Assembly (NCBI RefSeq): GCF_001510665.1
Contig: NZ_LMTI01000001.1
Location: 352,024-416,023 of the forward strand
DNA length: 64,000 bases
Direction of reading: 5' to 3'
From: Bacillus sp. FJAT-27445
GTDB lineage: Bacteria; Bacillota; Bacilli; Bacillales; Cytobacillaceae
Shown: one piece after another, positions 25,709 to 34,007 of the stretch
Position numbering within the stretch: position 1 is the first letter of the stretch
Layout: each line of letters begins with the position of its first letter
Program-made: the position numbers and the translations under genes
Notes under the pieces: generated by a model
The model's database searches: none
Told to the model about the DNA's origin: nothing
The model's input: only the letters and a program-made list of their open reading frames with translations

Positions 25709-25972
25709 TTATCTCCGTGACTTGAGCCATTTAATCGTTTGTTTATAAAGTTGATGGATAAAGACGGCTATTGCTGTTACGATGATGCCGTTTGTTACTG
25801 CTACAGCGTTTAGCCCGAAAACAATGAACGCAATGATCAGTGCTACAACAAAAAGGAACCAGATAATCATACACCTTGGAACAATCGATGAATGCTTTAG
25901 GAAATAACCAATGATCCAGAGGATAGGTATCAGGTAAAAGAAATGGTCATGAAGAAATTGTACGAGAGCCAT
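25709..25972 (-). CDS. Holin-like small membrane protein, paralogue A
   Basis: 87 residues from ATG 25972 (AGGATGTG six bases upstream; an in-frame GTG at 25981 overlaps that site). Three hydrophobic segments follow a short polar start: FFYLIPILWIIGYFLKHS, MIIWFLFVVALIIAFIVFGL and AVTNGIIVTAIAVFIHQLYKQT. The layout matches phage-holin-like proteins widespread as chromosomal genes in Bacillus. It is about half identical to the gene at 26095. No lysin is adjacent, so a lysis role is not supported. Confidence 0.65.
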   Translation of the reverse strand: MALVQFLHDHFFYLIPILWIIGYFLKHSSIVPRCMIIWFLFVVALIIAFIVFGLNAVAVTNGIIVTAIAVFIHQLYKQTIKWLKSRR

Positions 25973-26058
25973 ATGTTTCACATCCTTTCACCACACCATA
26001 TGGCCCGGGTAAAAAAAATGATTGTACTATATCCCAAATTTTTATCATTCTTATGTAA

Positions 26059-26091
26059 AAAAAGCGATGGAGCGCGCATCGCTTTTATTTT
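26059..26091. terminator. Bidirectional terminator
   Basis: AAAAAAAGCGATG and CATCGCTTTTAT flank GAGCGCG, four bases past the stop of holin-like paralogue B. The shared stem with 25675-25706 indicates that gene and terminator were duplicated together. Confidence 0.8.
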
Positions 26092-26094
26092 GGC

Positions 26095-26361
26095 TTATTT
26101 TTTTCCGGAATTAAGGCCTTCCAGTGTTTGCTTTAGGGATTGATGTCCAAATAACGCTACCCCTGTTGCGATAATTCCGTTTGTAATGGCGTCGATATTC
26201 AGCCCGAACGCAATCCATGCCAAAACAAGGGAAATGCCGAACAGGTACCAGATGATCGACCAATCAGGAACGCGCGGTGTTTGCTTGAGCGCATATCCGA
26301 TTACCCAGAGGACAGGCACAAGGAAAAAGTAATTTTGATTAAGAATTTGAATAAGATCCAA
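26095..26361 (-). CDS. Holin-like small membrane protein, paralogue B
   Basis: 88 residues from a TTG at 26361. This start is chosen because the leader GAAAGGATGTGAAAGAC aligns base for base with that of paralogue A, where an ATG stands in the same place; a GTG at 26370 is too close to the site. Segments YFFLVPVLWVIGYALKQTP, IIWYLFGISLVLAWIAFGL and AITNGIIATGVALFGHQSLKQT parallel those of paralogue A. Function unknown. Confidence 0.65.
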   Translation of the reverse strand: MDLIQILNQNYFFLVPVLWVIGYALKQTPRVPDWSIIWYLFGISLVLAWIAFGLNIDAITNGIIATGVALFGHQSLKQTLEGLNSGKK

Positions 26362-26662
26362 GTCTTTCACATCCTTTCAATCTACTATATGGTCCTTGTG
26401 AAATAAGGATTGTACGCTATCCCAGATGACAATAATGTTTCAGAAAATATATTTTGGGCTGTAAATTAAAGGTCGCAAATTGGTAATCGAAGGCTTTTAT
26501 GGAAGAAGGGCGAATTTGCTTGACAAGGAAACATGATCTGCCATCTTTGGATGAATGGGTAGACTGCCGGTAAAGTGACTGTTTTTAAAAATAGTGAAAA
26601 AATTGGAAATTAAATGGTTATTTCGGTAAAATAGGAAGTAGAAACGAGAGAGGGGGAATTTC

Positions 26663-26995
26663 ATGAAAAGGAAGCGACTTATCATCTTTTTTTTGGCCCT
26701 GATAGTTGAAGCTATGATTACATATGCGGTTGCCGCGAAATTTTCGGTTCGTTTTATTGAGGTTATGTTTTTCATAGGCCTTGCCTTTACTGTCGCGTCT
26801 TTCTATTTTTCAAGCAGTGGGGGGACAACGTCAGATTTCGGGCAAATTTCTACAAGCGCCCAAACCGGTTTGCTTCACAAAAGGCAGGAGTTTGTGTTCA
26901 AAAGGGGGCCGATTTTTACCGCTTCCGCTTTTTACATGATTGTCGGATTAATTTTCTTTATTTTGCTTCTGAAAGGAATCATTCCACCTGTATAA
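26663..26995 (+). CDS. Small membrane protein, possibly DUF3899
   Basis: 110 residues with three helices at about 5-25, 32-50 and 86-106 and a polar middle section (SSSGGTTSDFGQISTSAQTG). It starts MKRKRLIIFFLALIVEAMITYAV. AGAGGGGGA lies seven bases before the ATG, and TTGGAA-18-TAAAAT about 30 bp earlier is a plausible promoter. Length and helix layout fit the DUF3899 family, but I am only moderately sure. Confidence 0.7.
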   Translation: MKRKRLIIFFLALIVEAMITYAVAAKFSVRFIEVMFFIGLAFTVASFYFSSSGGTTSDFGQISTSAQTGLLHKRQEFVFKRGPIFTASAFYMIVGLIFFILLLKGIIPPV

Positions 26996-27014
26996 ATGAC
27001 AATTACCGTTTGTT

Positions 27015-27044
27015 AAGCCTGAAGGCTATCTTCAGGCTTTTTTA
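27015..27044 (+). terminator. Rho-independent terminator
   Basis: AAGCCTGAAGG/TTCAGGCTT stem with a CTATC loop and TTTTTTAT tail, 20 bp after the preceding gene. Confidence 0.85.
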
Positions 27045-27182
27045 TTTTCTCTAATCCTTTTTTTAAAGAGCGTCATTTTATAAATTTGAACATTAAAATC
27101 AACAATCAGAAAGAATTTTCAATTGACCCTGTCCTTTTTTGCCGAAAATCCATATATAAAGGGTGAAGGGAGGTGATGGACA

Positions 27183-27401
27183 ATGGCACAGGCAATGCTG
27201 GCTGATTCAAAACTGCGCCTCGTTTTTGAAACGGGCATAGATGAAAAAGGGAAACCGATTTATAAGTCGAAAATGTTCAATAACCTGAAAACGGAAGCGA
27301 CCCCGAATCAAATGTTCCAGGCTGCTTCAGCAATCGCAGCTTTATGCGCGGACACATTGAACGTGGTAGAACGGAACGACCGCATGGAAATCCTCGGTTA
27401 A
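27183..27401 (+). CDS. DUF1659 family protein
   Basis: 72 residues: MAQAMLADSKLRLVFETGID, then KPIYKSKMFNNLKTEATP and SAIAALCADTLNVVERND. This matches DUF1659, a small cytoplasmic Bacillus family. GGGAGGTGAT precedes the ATG. It is followed 36 bp on by DUF2922 and then YvrJ, the usual three-gene order. The function is not known; the DUF1659/DUF2922 pair looks like related folds. Confidence 0.88.
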   Translation: MAQAMLADSKLRLVFETGIDEKGKPIYKSKMFNNLKTEATPNQMFQAASAIAALCADTLNVVERNDRMEILG

Positions 27402-27437
27402 TTTGCTTTGACTTAAAACGGCAGGAGGTGATAAAGA

Positions 27438-27656
27438 ATGGCTAAAACATTGGAATTAAGCTTTATGACGGAAGCTGGTAAAGTTTCCAAGCTGACAATT
27501 GATAATCCGAAGGAACCGATTGATCTGGCCGTTGTCAAACGATCGATGGATCAAATCATTTTGGCAGGCATTTTTGCCACATCGAATGGCAATTATACAG
27601 CAGTGGAAGGCGCCAAGGTAATCGAACGAAACGTGACCGAATATGAAATCGTTTAA
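27438..27656 (+). CDS. DUF2922 family protein
   Basis: 72 residues. LELSFMTEAGKVSKLTIDNPKEPID and IILAGIFATSNGNYTAVEGAKVIERNVTEYEIV are the DUF2922 pattern. GGAGGTGAT lies upstream of the ATG. Cotranscribed with the DUF1659 gene and separated from yvrJ by a hairpin. Cytoplasmic, unknown function. Confidence 0.88.
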   Translation: MAKTLELSFMTEAGKVSKLTIDNPKEPIDLAVVKRSMDQIILAGIFATSNGNYTAVEGAKVIERNVTEYEIV

Positions 27657-27665
27657 TGGGAAGGG

Positions 27666-27692
27666 GCCGGTTTCGATATGAAACCGGCTTTT
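27666..27692 (+). terminator. Hairpin between DUF2922 and YvrJ genes
   Basis: GCCGGTTTC and GAAACCGGC form a perfect 9-bp stem with loop GATAT and a TTTTCG tail. It may attenuate rather than fully stop transcription into the downstream small gene. Confidence 0.7.
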
Positions 27693-27739
27693 CGCTTAAA
27701 GGTTTAATTCAACCATAAATGGGGAATGGAGGATGGCAA

Positions 27740-27883
27740 ATGGATCAAATTATTCCAGTGATAAGCGAAGTTGGCTTTCCAATAGCAATAACATTATACT
27801 TGCTGTATCGGATTGAAACACGCCTCGATCTGGTCGTCCAGTCGATCCAGGCCTTGCCTGCCAGGCTGAGTGATAGGTCTTAA
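27740..27883 (+). CDS. YvrJ family protein
   Basis: 47 residues: MDQIIPVISEVGFPIAITLYLLYRIETRLDLVV and then QSIQALPARLSDRS (one frame, split here). One transmembrane helix followed by an amphipathic helix with the YRIE..L motif is the YvrJ pattern. ATG 27740 has TGGAGG seven bases upstream. Completes the DUF1659-DUF2922-YvrJ set. Function unknown. Confidence 0.85.
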   Translation: MDQIIPVISEVGFPIAITLYLLYRIETRLDLVVQSIQALPARLSDRS

Positions 27884-27907
27884 CTGACCTGTTAAAGTGT
27901 CCAAATC

Positions 27908-27936
27908 TTTACAGTAATGAAGGAATATGGTATAAT
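27908..27936 (+). promoter_or_regulatory. SigA promoter of the cold-shock gene
   Basis: TTTACA at 27908-27913 and consensus TATAAT at 27931-27936 are 17 bp apart. The predicted transcript has a leader of about 110 nt before the ATG at 28053, with paired ATTGGCC elements, as expected for cold-shock genes whose leader controls translation and decay. Confidence 0.75.
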
Positions 27937-28052
27937 TTAATAAGCCATTAAACGGATTGGCCGGCTTCGTAAGTTGTTTGCGCAGCATGGCTGAAATGGT
28001 TGATGGTTAAATTTATATTTGGCTGAATTGGCCAATAGGAGGACTTTTTTAC

Positions 28053-28253
28053 ATGAAAAACGGTAAAGTTAAATGGTTTAATGCAGAAAAAGGTTTTGGC
28101 TTCATCGAGACAGAGGATGGCAATGACGTATTCGTTCATTTCTCTGCAATCCAATCCGAAGGCTTTAAAAGTCTTGAAGAAGGCCAGGAGGTTTCTTTTG
28201 AAGTAGTCGAAGGAGCGCGCGGCCCTCAAGCAGCCAACGTCCAAAAATTATAA
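28053..28253 (+). CDS. CspA-family cold-shock protein
   Basis: 66 residues. RNA-binding motifs RNP1 (KGFGFIE) and RNP2 (VFVHF) are intact, and the start [16 protein letters not shown] is the Bacillus CspB/C/D type. It is a cytoplasmic RNA chaperone with a single OB fold. TAGGAGGAC lies upstream of the ATG, and a long leader plus a strong terminator bound the transcription unit. Which of cspB/C/D it matches cannot be decided. Confidence 0.93.
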   Translation: MKNGKVKWFNAEKGFGFIETEDGNDVFVHFSAIQSEGFKSLEEGQEVSFEVVEGARGPQAANVQKL

Positions 28254-28270
28254 TTGCCAGACCCAATAGG

Positions 28271-28304
28271 AAACAGCCAGGCAAATGTGCCTGGCTGTTT
28301 TTAT
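28271..28304 (+). terminator. Rho-independent terminator
   Basis: AAACAGCCAGGCA and TGCCTGGCTGTTT form a 13-bp perfect stem with AATG loop, 17 bp after the csp stop. Confidence 0.9.
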
Positions 28305-28442
28305 ATAGAAAAAAATCGAATGTGGTATAATTTGGATAAAACATAAGGCGTTGTTTAGGTTTCCTTAATTTGGTTTTATCTGCAAGCGGCGGAATTGTCT
28401 TATAATGATAGGTAGCAATTAAAGAGGAAGAGGTGGGGAATC

Positions 28443-29591
28443 ATGAAGTTTATTCATACGGCGGACTGGCATCTAGGGAAGTTGGTGCACGGCGTATATA
28501 TGACCGAACATCAGCGTGAAGTCCTTAAGCAGTTCGTGGCTCTCGTTGAAGAAGAAAAGCCGGATGCCGTCGTCATCGCAGGTGATTTGTACGACAGGTC
28601 CGTACCGCCTATCGATGCTGTTAATTTGCTGGATGAGATACTTTTTAAATTGAATGTTGAATTGAAAACACCGATTGTGTCGATTGCCGGAAACCATGAC
28701 AGTGCGGATCGCCTCTCATTTGGGAGCTCCTGGTACAAGCACAGCCAATTCTATTTAACCGGGAAACTTACAGATAGTTTTAAACCCGTACATATAAATG
28801 GCGTCAACTTCTATTTACTCCCGTATGCTGAGCCGGGAGTCGCCAAGGAACTGTTTGACGACAGCTCGATACATACCCACCATGATGCGATGAAGGCGCT
28901 TATTGGAAGGATGGAAGAAGAAATCAATCCGAATGAAGCGAATGTTTTTGTCGGCCATGCCTTTGTGACAGGCGGGGAAACATGCGAATCCGAACGGCTT
29001 CTATCGGTTGGTGCATCGGGAAGTGTCGGTGCGGAATTGTTCGCCCCATTTTCCTACACGGCTCTTGGCCACCTGCATAGCCCTGAAGCGATTCGCCATG
29101 AAACAATTAAATACTCTGGCTCTCTATTAAAATATTCTTTTTCAGAAGCAAGGCATAAGAAATCCGTGTCAATTATCGAAATGGAAAGCAACGGCACTTT
29201 CTCCATCCGGAAAAGGGAGCTAGCCCCTTCAAAGGATATGCGCGAGCTCGAAGGCTACCTGGAAGAATTGCTCGATCCGTCATTTTACGAGAAACAAAAA
29301 AGCGATGACTACCTAAAGGTGACTCTCCTCGATGAAGGGGCGATCATCGATCCGATGGGGAAGCTTCGCCAAGTTTATCCACATGTCATGCATCTTGAGA
29401 AAAAAGCTGATTTGGTTGACCAAAAGAACAAGCAGGCTTTCTCGATTGGCGACATCAGGAAAAAGAAGTCCGAGCTTGATTTGTTTGAGCAATTTTACCT
29501 GGAAATGACCTCTCAGGATTTTAACGAGGATAAAAAGTCGGTTGTTGCCGGTGTGATTGATTCTGCAGTCAAGGAGGAGATGCCGGTATGA
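28443..29591 (+). CDS. sbcD: Exonuclease subunit SbcD
   Basis: 382 residues. Mre11-type phosphodiesterase motifs are intact: HTADWHLGK, GDLYDRS, SIAGNHDSADR, VGHAFV and LGHLHSPE, giving the two-metal nuclease site. The C-terminal region (residues 270-380) carries the SbcC-binding cap. GAGGAAGAGGTGGGG precedes the ATG. It overlaps sbcC by four bases (ATGA). The pair cleaves hairpins and protein-blocked ends. Confidence 0.94.
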   Translation: MKFIHTADWHLGKLVHGVYMTEHQREVLKQFVALVEEEKPDAVVIAGDLYDRSVPPIDAVNLLDEILFKLNVELKTPIVSIAGNHDSADRLSFGSSWYKHSQFYLTGKLTDSFKPVHINGVNFYLLPYAEPGVAKELFDDSSIHTHHDAMKALIGRMEEEINPNEANVFVGHAFVTGGETCESERLLSVGASGSVGAELFAPFSYTALGHLHSPEAIRHETIKYSGSLLKYSFSEARHKKSVSIIEMESNGTFSIRKRELAPSKDMRELEGYLEELLDPSFYEKQKSDDYLKVTLLDEGAIIDPMGKLRQVYPHVMHLEKKADLVDQKNKQAFSIGDIRKKKSELDLFEQFYLEMTSQDFNEDKKSVVAGVIDSAVKEEMPV

Positions 29592-32500
29592 GGCCAATTA
29601 CATTGACGATGCAGGCTTTCGGCCCGTATGCAGGCAGGGAAACGATACACTTTTCATCGCTTGGAAACAGGACGATGTTCGTGATTTCCGGGAAAACAGG
29701 TTCAGGGAAAACGACAATTTTTGATGCTATCAGCTATGCCATTTATGGGAAAGCGAGCGGAGAAGATCGGACCGGTACGGACTTGAGGAGCCAGTTTGCA
29801 AAAAGCGATGTCATTACCGAGGTAACGCTCGAATTTTCGTTGCGCGACAAGCGGTATATCATTGTCCGTACTCCCCAGCAGGAACGGCAGAAGGAGCGCG
29901 GCGAAGGGACAAGGACGCTTCCCGCTACCGCAACCCTTTACATGGTCGACGGGCAGGGCCGCCAGCAATTGCTTGCATCCAAAGTGACCGAAGTGGAAGA
30001 ACGGATTAAGGAAATCATGCTCATCGACAGCAACCAGTTCCGGCAGATCCTGATGATTCCGCAGGGGGAATTCCGGAAATTGCTGACTTCCGACAGCAAG
30101 GATAAGGAGGTCATCCTTCAACGCCTTTTCCATACGCAAATCTACAAGCTCGTCGAGGAAAAACTAAGGACGGAAGCCCAGGATTTGAAATCGAAAGTGG
30201 AAGACAGGATTGGCATGAGAAGTGATGCCTTGAAACGGATCCAGGCAACATTTAATGAGGAATTACTCGCACTAATGGAAGCTGGCAGCGTGAACGACAC
30301 CCTCATCCTGCCACTGCTTACGGAGGAAATTAAAGAGTTGTCCGCGGAAATTGATGTACTTTCCGAAAGGGTATCCGCCAAGCGGGCTGATCAGGACAAG
30401 CTGAAACAGCAGTATTTCGCTGCGGAAGCAGTTTTAATGCAAATCCGCGAAAAGGAAGCGCTTGAAGCGAAGAAACAATCTCTTGAAAGCAGGAAGGACC
30501 TTTTCCTTGAAAAAGAAAAGCAAATTGTCCTTGCCAGGAAGGCGGCATTGCTTGCTTCACAGGAAGAGCTGTGCCACAGGCTTAAAAAAGAAGCGGATGA
30601 AGCAAAAAGGACGGTAGTTAGCTTAGAGGAGAACCTACTCCGCCTGATAAGTTTAAAAGAGGTAAGGGAAAAAGAATATGAAACGGAAAAAGGCCGTGAG
30701 CAGGAACGCCAGGAATTGCTGGAGCAGGCGAACAGGCTTTTAAATATCAAGGATGATGTTTATTCCTTTGCGGAGGTCGAGCAAAACCTTAAGCAGGCAG
30801 AGTCAATGCTTGAGCAAAAGAAATCCCGGCTTAACGCGGTGGAAGCAACGCTGCTGGAATCTGAGCGTGAAGAGAAGGCATTGCTTTTACAAAAGGGAGA
30901 AATTGACAAGGCGAAAATCGCCAAAGTGGAATATGAGCGGAAACTTGAGAAGGTGGACTATACTTTTGCTTTGTTGGAGAGGCTCGATGGCCTAAAGGAA
31001 CGTAACCAAAAAGCAGTTATGGAACTTGAAAAGGCGAAAGCTGCTTTCGAGTCAGCGGAGAAAGTTTATCTTACTGCAAGGCAGAACGTCGATCTTCTTG
31101 AAGAAAAATGGCTGAAGGGACAGGCTTCCATACTTGCATCAACACTTGAACAAGGGGATCCTTGCCCGGTTTGCGGATCAAGCCATCATCCTTCTCCAGC
31201 CCATGGCATCGGAACGGATATCCCGGATGAACAGGCGTTAAGGAATGCAAAGCAGCAGTCAGCCCGTAGCGAGCAGGAAAAGGCAAAGGGGGAGAGTGCC
31301 TATTTGGAGTCCAGGTCTGCCGCGGTTAGGCTCTCCGAGGATGTTGAAGCCGCAAAGAGCGAGCTTGGCAAAAATGACCCTCGTTTTACCCCGGATGAAG
31401 AAGAAGTGTTCCGGCACAAGCTGCTAGCTGAAAAAGAAGCAATTTTGGGCGAGAAAAAGAAAATCTCCATCATCCTTGCGCAGGAAGCCAATGTTGAGAA
31501 ACTGCTTCTCGGCATTGAAGCGAACAGGCTTGGTTTTAAAAAGGAAACGGAAAGCTTACGAACCGAAATTGGCGAGTTTGCTGTACGCGGCGCGGAATTG
31601 AAAACACAGTTTAGCCGGATGCTGGCGATTGTACCCGAAGGCTTAAGGTCGGTTCATGTCTATGAAAAAACGCTTAAAGATAGCAAGGAACGCCATGAGC
31701 TGCTTTCGAGGCAGCTTGAACAGGCACAGAAACTGTTTCAGGAAGCGGTTGAAAAGACAGGTACGGAGACTGCCCGGCTGGAAGATGCCCGCCGGTTTAT
31801 GGCGAAGAAAGACGAAGAACTTGCTGAAGAAAGGGAAAGCTTCAAGTCGCAGATGCATTCACAGGGGTTCGAGACATATTCGGTCTATGAAAAGGCGAGG
31901 CTGAATGAAAGCGGGATTGCCATTCTAGAGGAAGAGGTTCGGACCTATAATGAAGAGGTCAAAGTTTGTTCCCAGCTGCTCGCTGAGCTATCGGGCAAGC
32001 TAGCCGGAGTGGAGCCGCCGAATCTTGAAAGCCTATCTGCCGCCTTGGCTGCCATCGCCAGCGAAATTGAAGGCCTTCAAAAAAAAGGGACTGACCTCTA
32101 TCTGCGGAAAAACCAAAACGAAGACATATTAAACCGCGTCGAAGGATTGAATCGCGAAATGAAGGATTTGGAGGAACGCTATAGCCTTGTCGGCCACCTT
32201 TCCGATGTCGCAAGGGGACAAAACACGTACCGTCTAACATTTGAACGATTCGTACTCGCCGCTTTCCTTGATGATATTTTGCGTGAGGCGAATGGCAGGC
32301 TTTCGAAAATGACCTCCGGACGTTTCCAATTGCGCCGGAAAACGTACCGCTCCAAAGGGAATGTCCAAAGCGGCTTGGAATTGCTCGTTTTTGACCAGTA
32401 CACCTCTCAGGAAAGGCATGTCAAAACACTTTCAGGCGGTGAGAGCTTTAAAGCGGCGCTTTCGCTCGCCCTTGGCCTTGCGGATGTCGTCCAGGCCAAT

Positions 32501-32725
32501 GCGGGAGGCGTTTCCCTTGAAACGATGTTCATCGATGAAGGGTTCGGTACACTCGATCCAGAATCGCTTGAGCAGGCAATCGACGCTTTAATCGAAATTC
32601 AGTCAAGCGGCAGGCTTGTCGGCATCATCTCCCACGTCCCGGAATTGAAAGAGCGGATTGATGCAAGGCTAGAGGTAACGTCAACACAATCCGGAAGCAA
32701 GGCAGAGTTCGTGATAGGGGTATAG
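29588..32725 (+). CDS. sbcC: Exonuclease subunit SbcC
   Basis: 1045 residues, normal length. The N-terminus has QAFGPYAGRETI and Walker A SGKTGSGKTTIFD (about residue 35); two long coiled coils flank a zinc hook CPVCG near residue 525; the C-terminus has the ABC signature LSGGESFKAALSLALGLAD and Walker B MFIDEGFGTLD. It is the Rad50-like ATPase partner of SbcD. The start overlaps sbcD. A four-hairpin array follows the stop. Confidence 0.95.
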   Translation: MRPITLTMQAFGPYAGRETIHFSSLGNRTMFVISGKTGSGKTTIFDAISYAIYGKASGEDRTGTDLRSQFAKSDVITEVTLEFSLRDKRYIIVRTPQQERQKERGEGTRTLPATATLYMVDGQGRQQLLASKVTEVEERIKEIMLIDSNQFRQILMIPQGEFRKLLTSDSKDKEVILQRLFHTQIYKLVEEKLRTEAQDLKSKVEDRIGMRSDALKRIQATFNEELLALMEAGSVNDTLILPLLTEEIKELSAEIDVLSERVSAKRADQDKLKQQYFAAEAVLMQIREKEALEAKKQSLESRKDLFLEKEKQIVLARKAALLASQEELCHRLKKEADEAKRTVVSLEENLLRLISLKEVREKEYETEKGREQERQELLEQANRLLNIKDDVYSFAEVEQNLKQAESMLEQKKSRLNAVEATLLESEREEKALLLQKGEIDKAKIAKVEYERKLEKVDYTFALLERLDGLKERNQKAVMELEKAKAAFESAEKVYLTARQNVDLLEEKWLKGQASILASTLEQGDPCPVCGSSHHPSPAHGIGTDIPDEQALRNAKQQSARSEQEKAKGESAYLESRSAAVRLSEDVEAAKSELGKNDPRFTPDEEEVFRHKLLAEKEAILGEKKKISIILAQEANVEKLLLGIEANRLGFKKETESLRTEIGEFAVRGAELKTQFSRMLAIVPEGLRSVHVYEKTLKDSKERHELLSRQLEQAQKLFQEAVEKTGTETARLEDARRFMAKKDEELAEERESFKSQMHSQGFETYSVYEKARLNESGIAILEEEVRTYNEEVKVCSQLLAELSGKLAGVEPPNLESLSAALAAIASEIEGLQKKGTDLYLRKNQNEDILNRVEGLNREMKDLEERYSLVGHLSDVARGQNTYRLTFERFVLAAFLDDILREANGRLSKMTSGRFQLRRKTYRSKGNVQSGLELLVFDQYTSQERHVKTLSGGESFKAALSLALGLADVVQANAGGVSLETMFIDEGFGTLDPESLEQAIDALIEIQSSGRLVGIISHVPELKERIDARLEVTSTQSGSKAEFVIGV

Positions 32726-32740
32726 TGTGTTAATTTTTGT

Positions 32741-32961
32741 GTGAGGATCGTTTTGGAAGTGATTGCTGCTTGAAACGGTTCTCATATTCCATATATTTAC
32801 ACATGAAGACCATTTTAACCTCTTTCCGGGTTTGAAATGGTCTTCATGAGCGTTATGAAGACCGTTTGGATTGGGTTTTCTTCTTGAAACGGTCTTCATC
32901 TTACATTTTTTTACACGTGAAGACCGTTTTGACCTCGTTCCGGGTTTGAAATGGTCTTCAT
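32741..32961. repeat. Array of four 45-bp hairpin units
   Basis: Imperfect palindromes at 32741-32785, 32803-32847, 32855-32899 and 32917-32961 are each 45 bp, with arms ATGAAGACCRTTT and AAAYGGTCTTCAT; the first is decayed. Links are 17, 7 and 17 bp, giving a super-period of 114 bp for pairs. It lies between the convergent sbcC and GNAT genes. No T run follows, so they are not ordinary terminators. Confidence 0.85.
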
Positions 32962-33001
32962 GCACGTTAAGAAGTCACCGTTTAGTGACCCAGTGGCCCG
33001 T

Positions 33002-33493
33002 TCATTTTAATAGAGTGCTTGGCACCGCTTCAAATTCTTGGATCGTTCTCCGGCTGGAATCGGTAAGTTCTATATAATTCCCACCTGTGTACTGGCCGAT
33101 GACCTTGCGCCAAAACGCTTTTGCAGGGGCATTCGCCTCTATCTGGGTTATTCTCCACTTCCCTGGAAACATTTCGAACAGCTGTAACGCAGCCTTTTTT
33201 CCATAGCCAAAGCCGTTATATTTTCGGATGATATGGAATTCCTCAATGGAATGTCTAGCTAGCCCATCCCCAGTAACAACTAGTGCGAAACCGATGAGTT
33301 CTTCGCCGTGCTTGATAAAAAAAGGATGATGGTGCGGATCCGACCAGTAAGGCGCCAAATCAAAGCGTTTGTAGGTGCCGTCCTCTTGCAATGTGATTTC
33401 TGGCTTCAATGCCGCAAATTCATAGATATAGAACTGCATTAAATGATGGAGTGTTTCTTCTCCACCTTTTTCAACTTTAACTAGGTTTATCAT
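33002..33493 (-). CDS. GNAT-family acetyltransferase
   Basis: 163 residues from ATG 33493, chosen because GAGGGGGAG is four bases upstream; the frame extends 30 codons further without a site. The GNAT fold is visible: substrate side HLMQFYIYEFAALKPEI, HPFFIKHGEELIGFALV and the acetyl-CoA region EEFHIIRKYNGFGYGKKAALQLFEMFPG, where the usual Q/R-x-x-G-x-G/A motif is NGFGYG. The acceptor is unknown. Downstream lies the hairpin array. Confidence 0.85.
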   Translation of the reverse strand: MINLVKVEKGGEETLHHLMQFYIYEFAALKPEITLQEDGTYKRFDLAPYWSDPHHHPFFIKHGEELIGFALVVTGDGLARHSIEEFHIIRKYNGFGYGKKAALQLFEMFPGKWRITQIEANAPAKAFWRKVIGQYTGGNYIELTDSSRRTIQEFEAVPSTLLK

Positions 33494-33629
33494 GTTTCTC
33501 CCCCTCGCCGAAAGATTCGACATTCTGTTAAAAAATCCCTGCATGGTTTGAACTTTTACAAAAACGGCTAAGTATAAAAGCAAACAATACTAGTACATTC
33601 TGCTTCATATAATGAGAGGAGATTTCCAT

Positions 33630-33941
33630 ATGAAAATAGTATATGGATTAATGACAAACACAGGAAGCGGCAATGAATTATTGTACGATCTGGGGGTTTG
33701 GGAGACAGAGGAAGCAGCAACCAACTATCTGAAGAATAAACTTCCGCACTCAACAGGAATCTGGGTAGAGAAAATTGAGATTAATGATGCTTCTCCGGAA
33801 CAGCTTATTCCATTAACTGAAAAAATGGTGGAATGCAGCCAGTGTGGGATTGAGTACAGTCCGGAAGATATCCATATTATTGAGGATCTGAAAGTTTGCC
33901 TGGACTGTGAACCGGCCTTTAAGCAAAACATGACTGGTTGA
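33630..33941 (+). CDS. Small zinc-ribbon-like protein, unknown
   Basis: 103 residues from ATG 33630 (AGAGGAG upstream; earlier in-frame ATG at 33612 overlaps it). The N-terminal 65 residues are mixed alpha/beta (YGLMTNTGSGNELLYDLGVW). The C-terminal part has CSQCGIEYSPEDIHIIEDLKVCLDC without its last residue, that is, two CxxC pairs about 18 residues apart, fit for one zinc. No family recognised. It is divergent from the GNAT gene and followed by a terminator. Confidence 0.7.
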   Translation: MKIVYGLMTNTGSGNELLYDLGVWETEEAATNYLKNKLPHSTGIWVEKIEINDASPEQLIPLTEKMVECSQCGIEYSPEDIHIIEDLKVCLDCEPAFKQNMTG

Positions 33942-33953
33942 TCGATATATTTT

Positions 33954-33982
33954 AAAAGGATGGCGGCTGCCATCCTTTTTTT
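33954..33982 (+). terminator. Rho-independent terminator
   Basis: AAAAGGATGGC and GCCATCCTTTTTTT pair with loop GGCT, 12 bp after the preceding stop. Confidence 0.88.
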
Positions 33983-34007
33983 GCGCAAATGGGATTTGTT
34001 CAATCCC

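Noticed and set aside
25709-26370. Prophage lysis module
   Set aside because: The holin-like pair has no neighbouring endolysin, tail or portal genes; each gene has its own terminator.
26470-26660. Small ORF starting ATG near 26499 (24 codons)
   Set aside because: No ribosome site and no terminator; too short to support.
29702-31904. Several ORFs of 70-145 residues on both strands inside sbcC
   Set aside because: All overlap the continuous 1045-residue SbcC frame, which has complete ABC and zinc-hook motifs.
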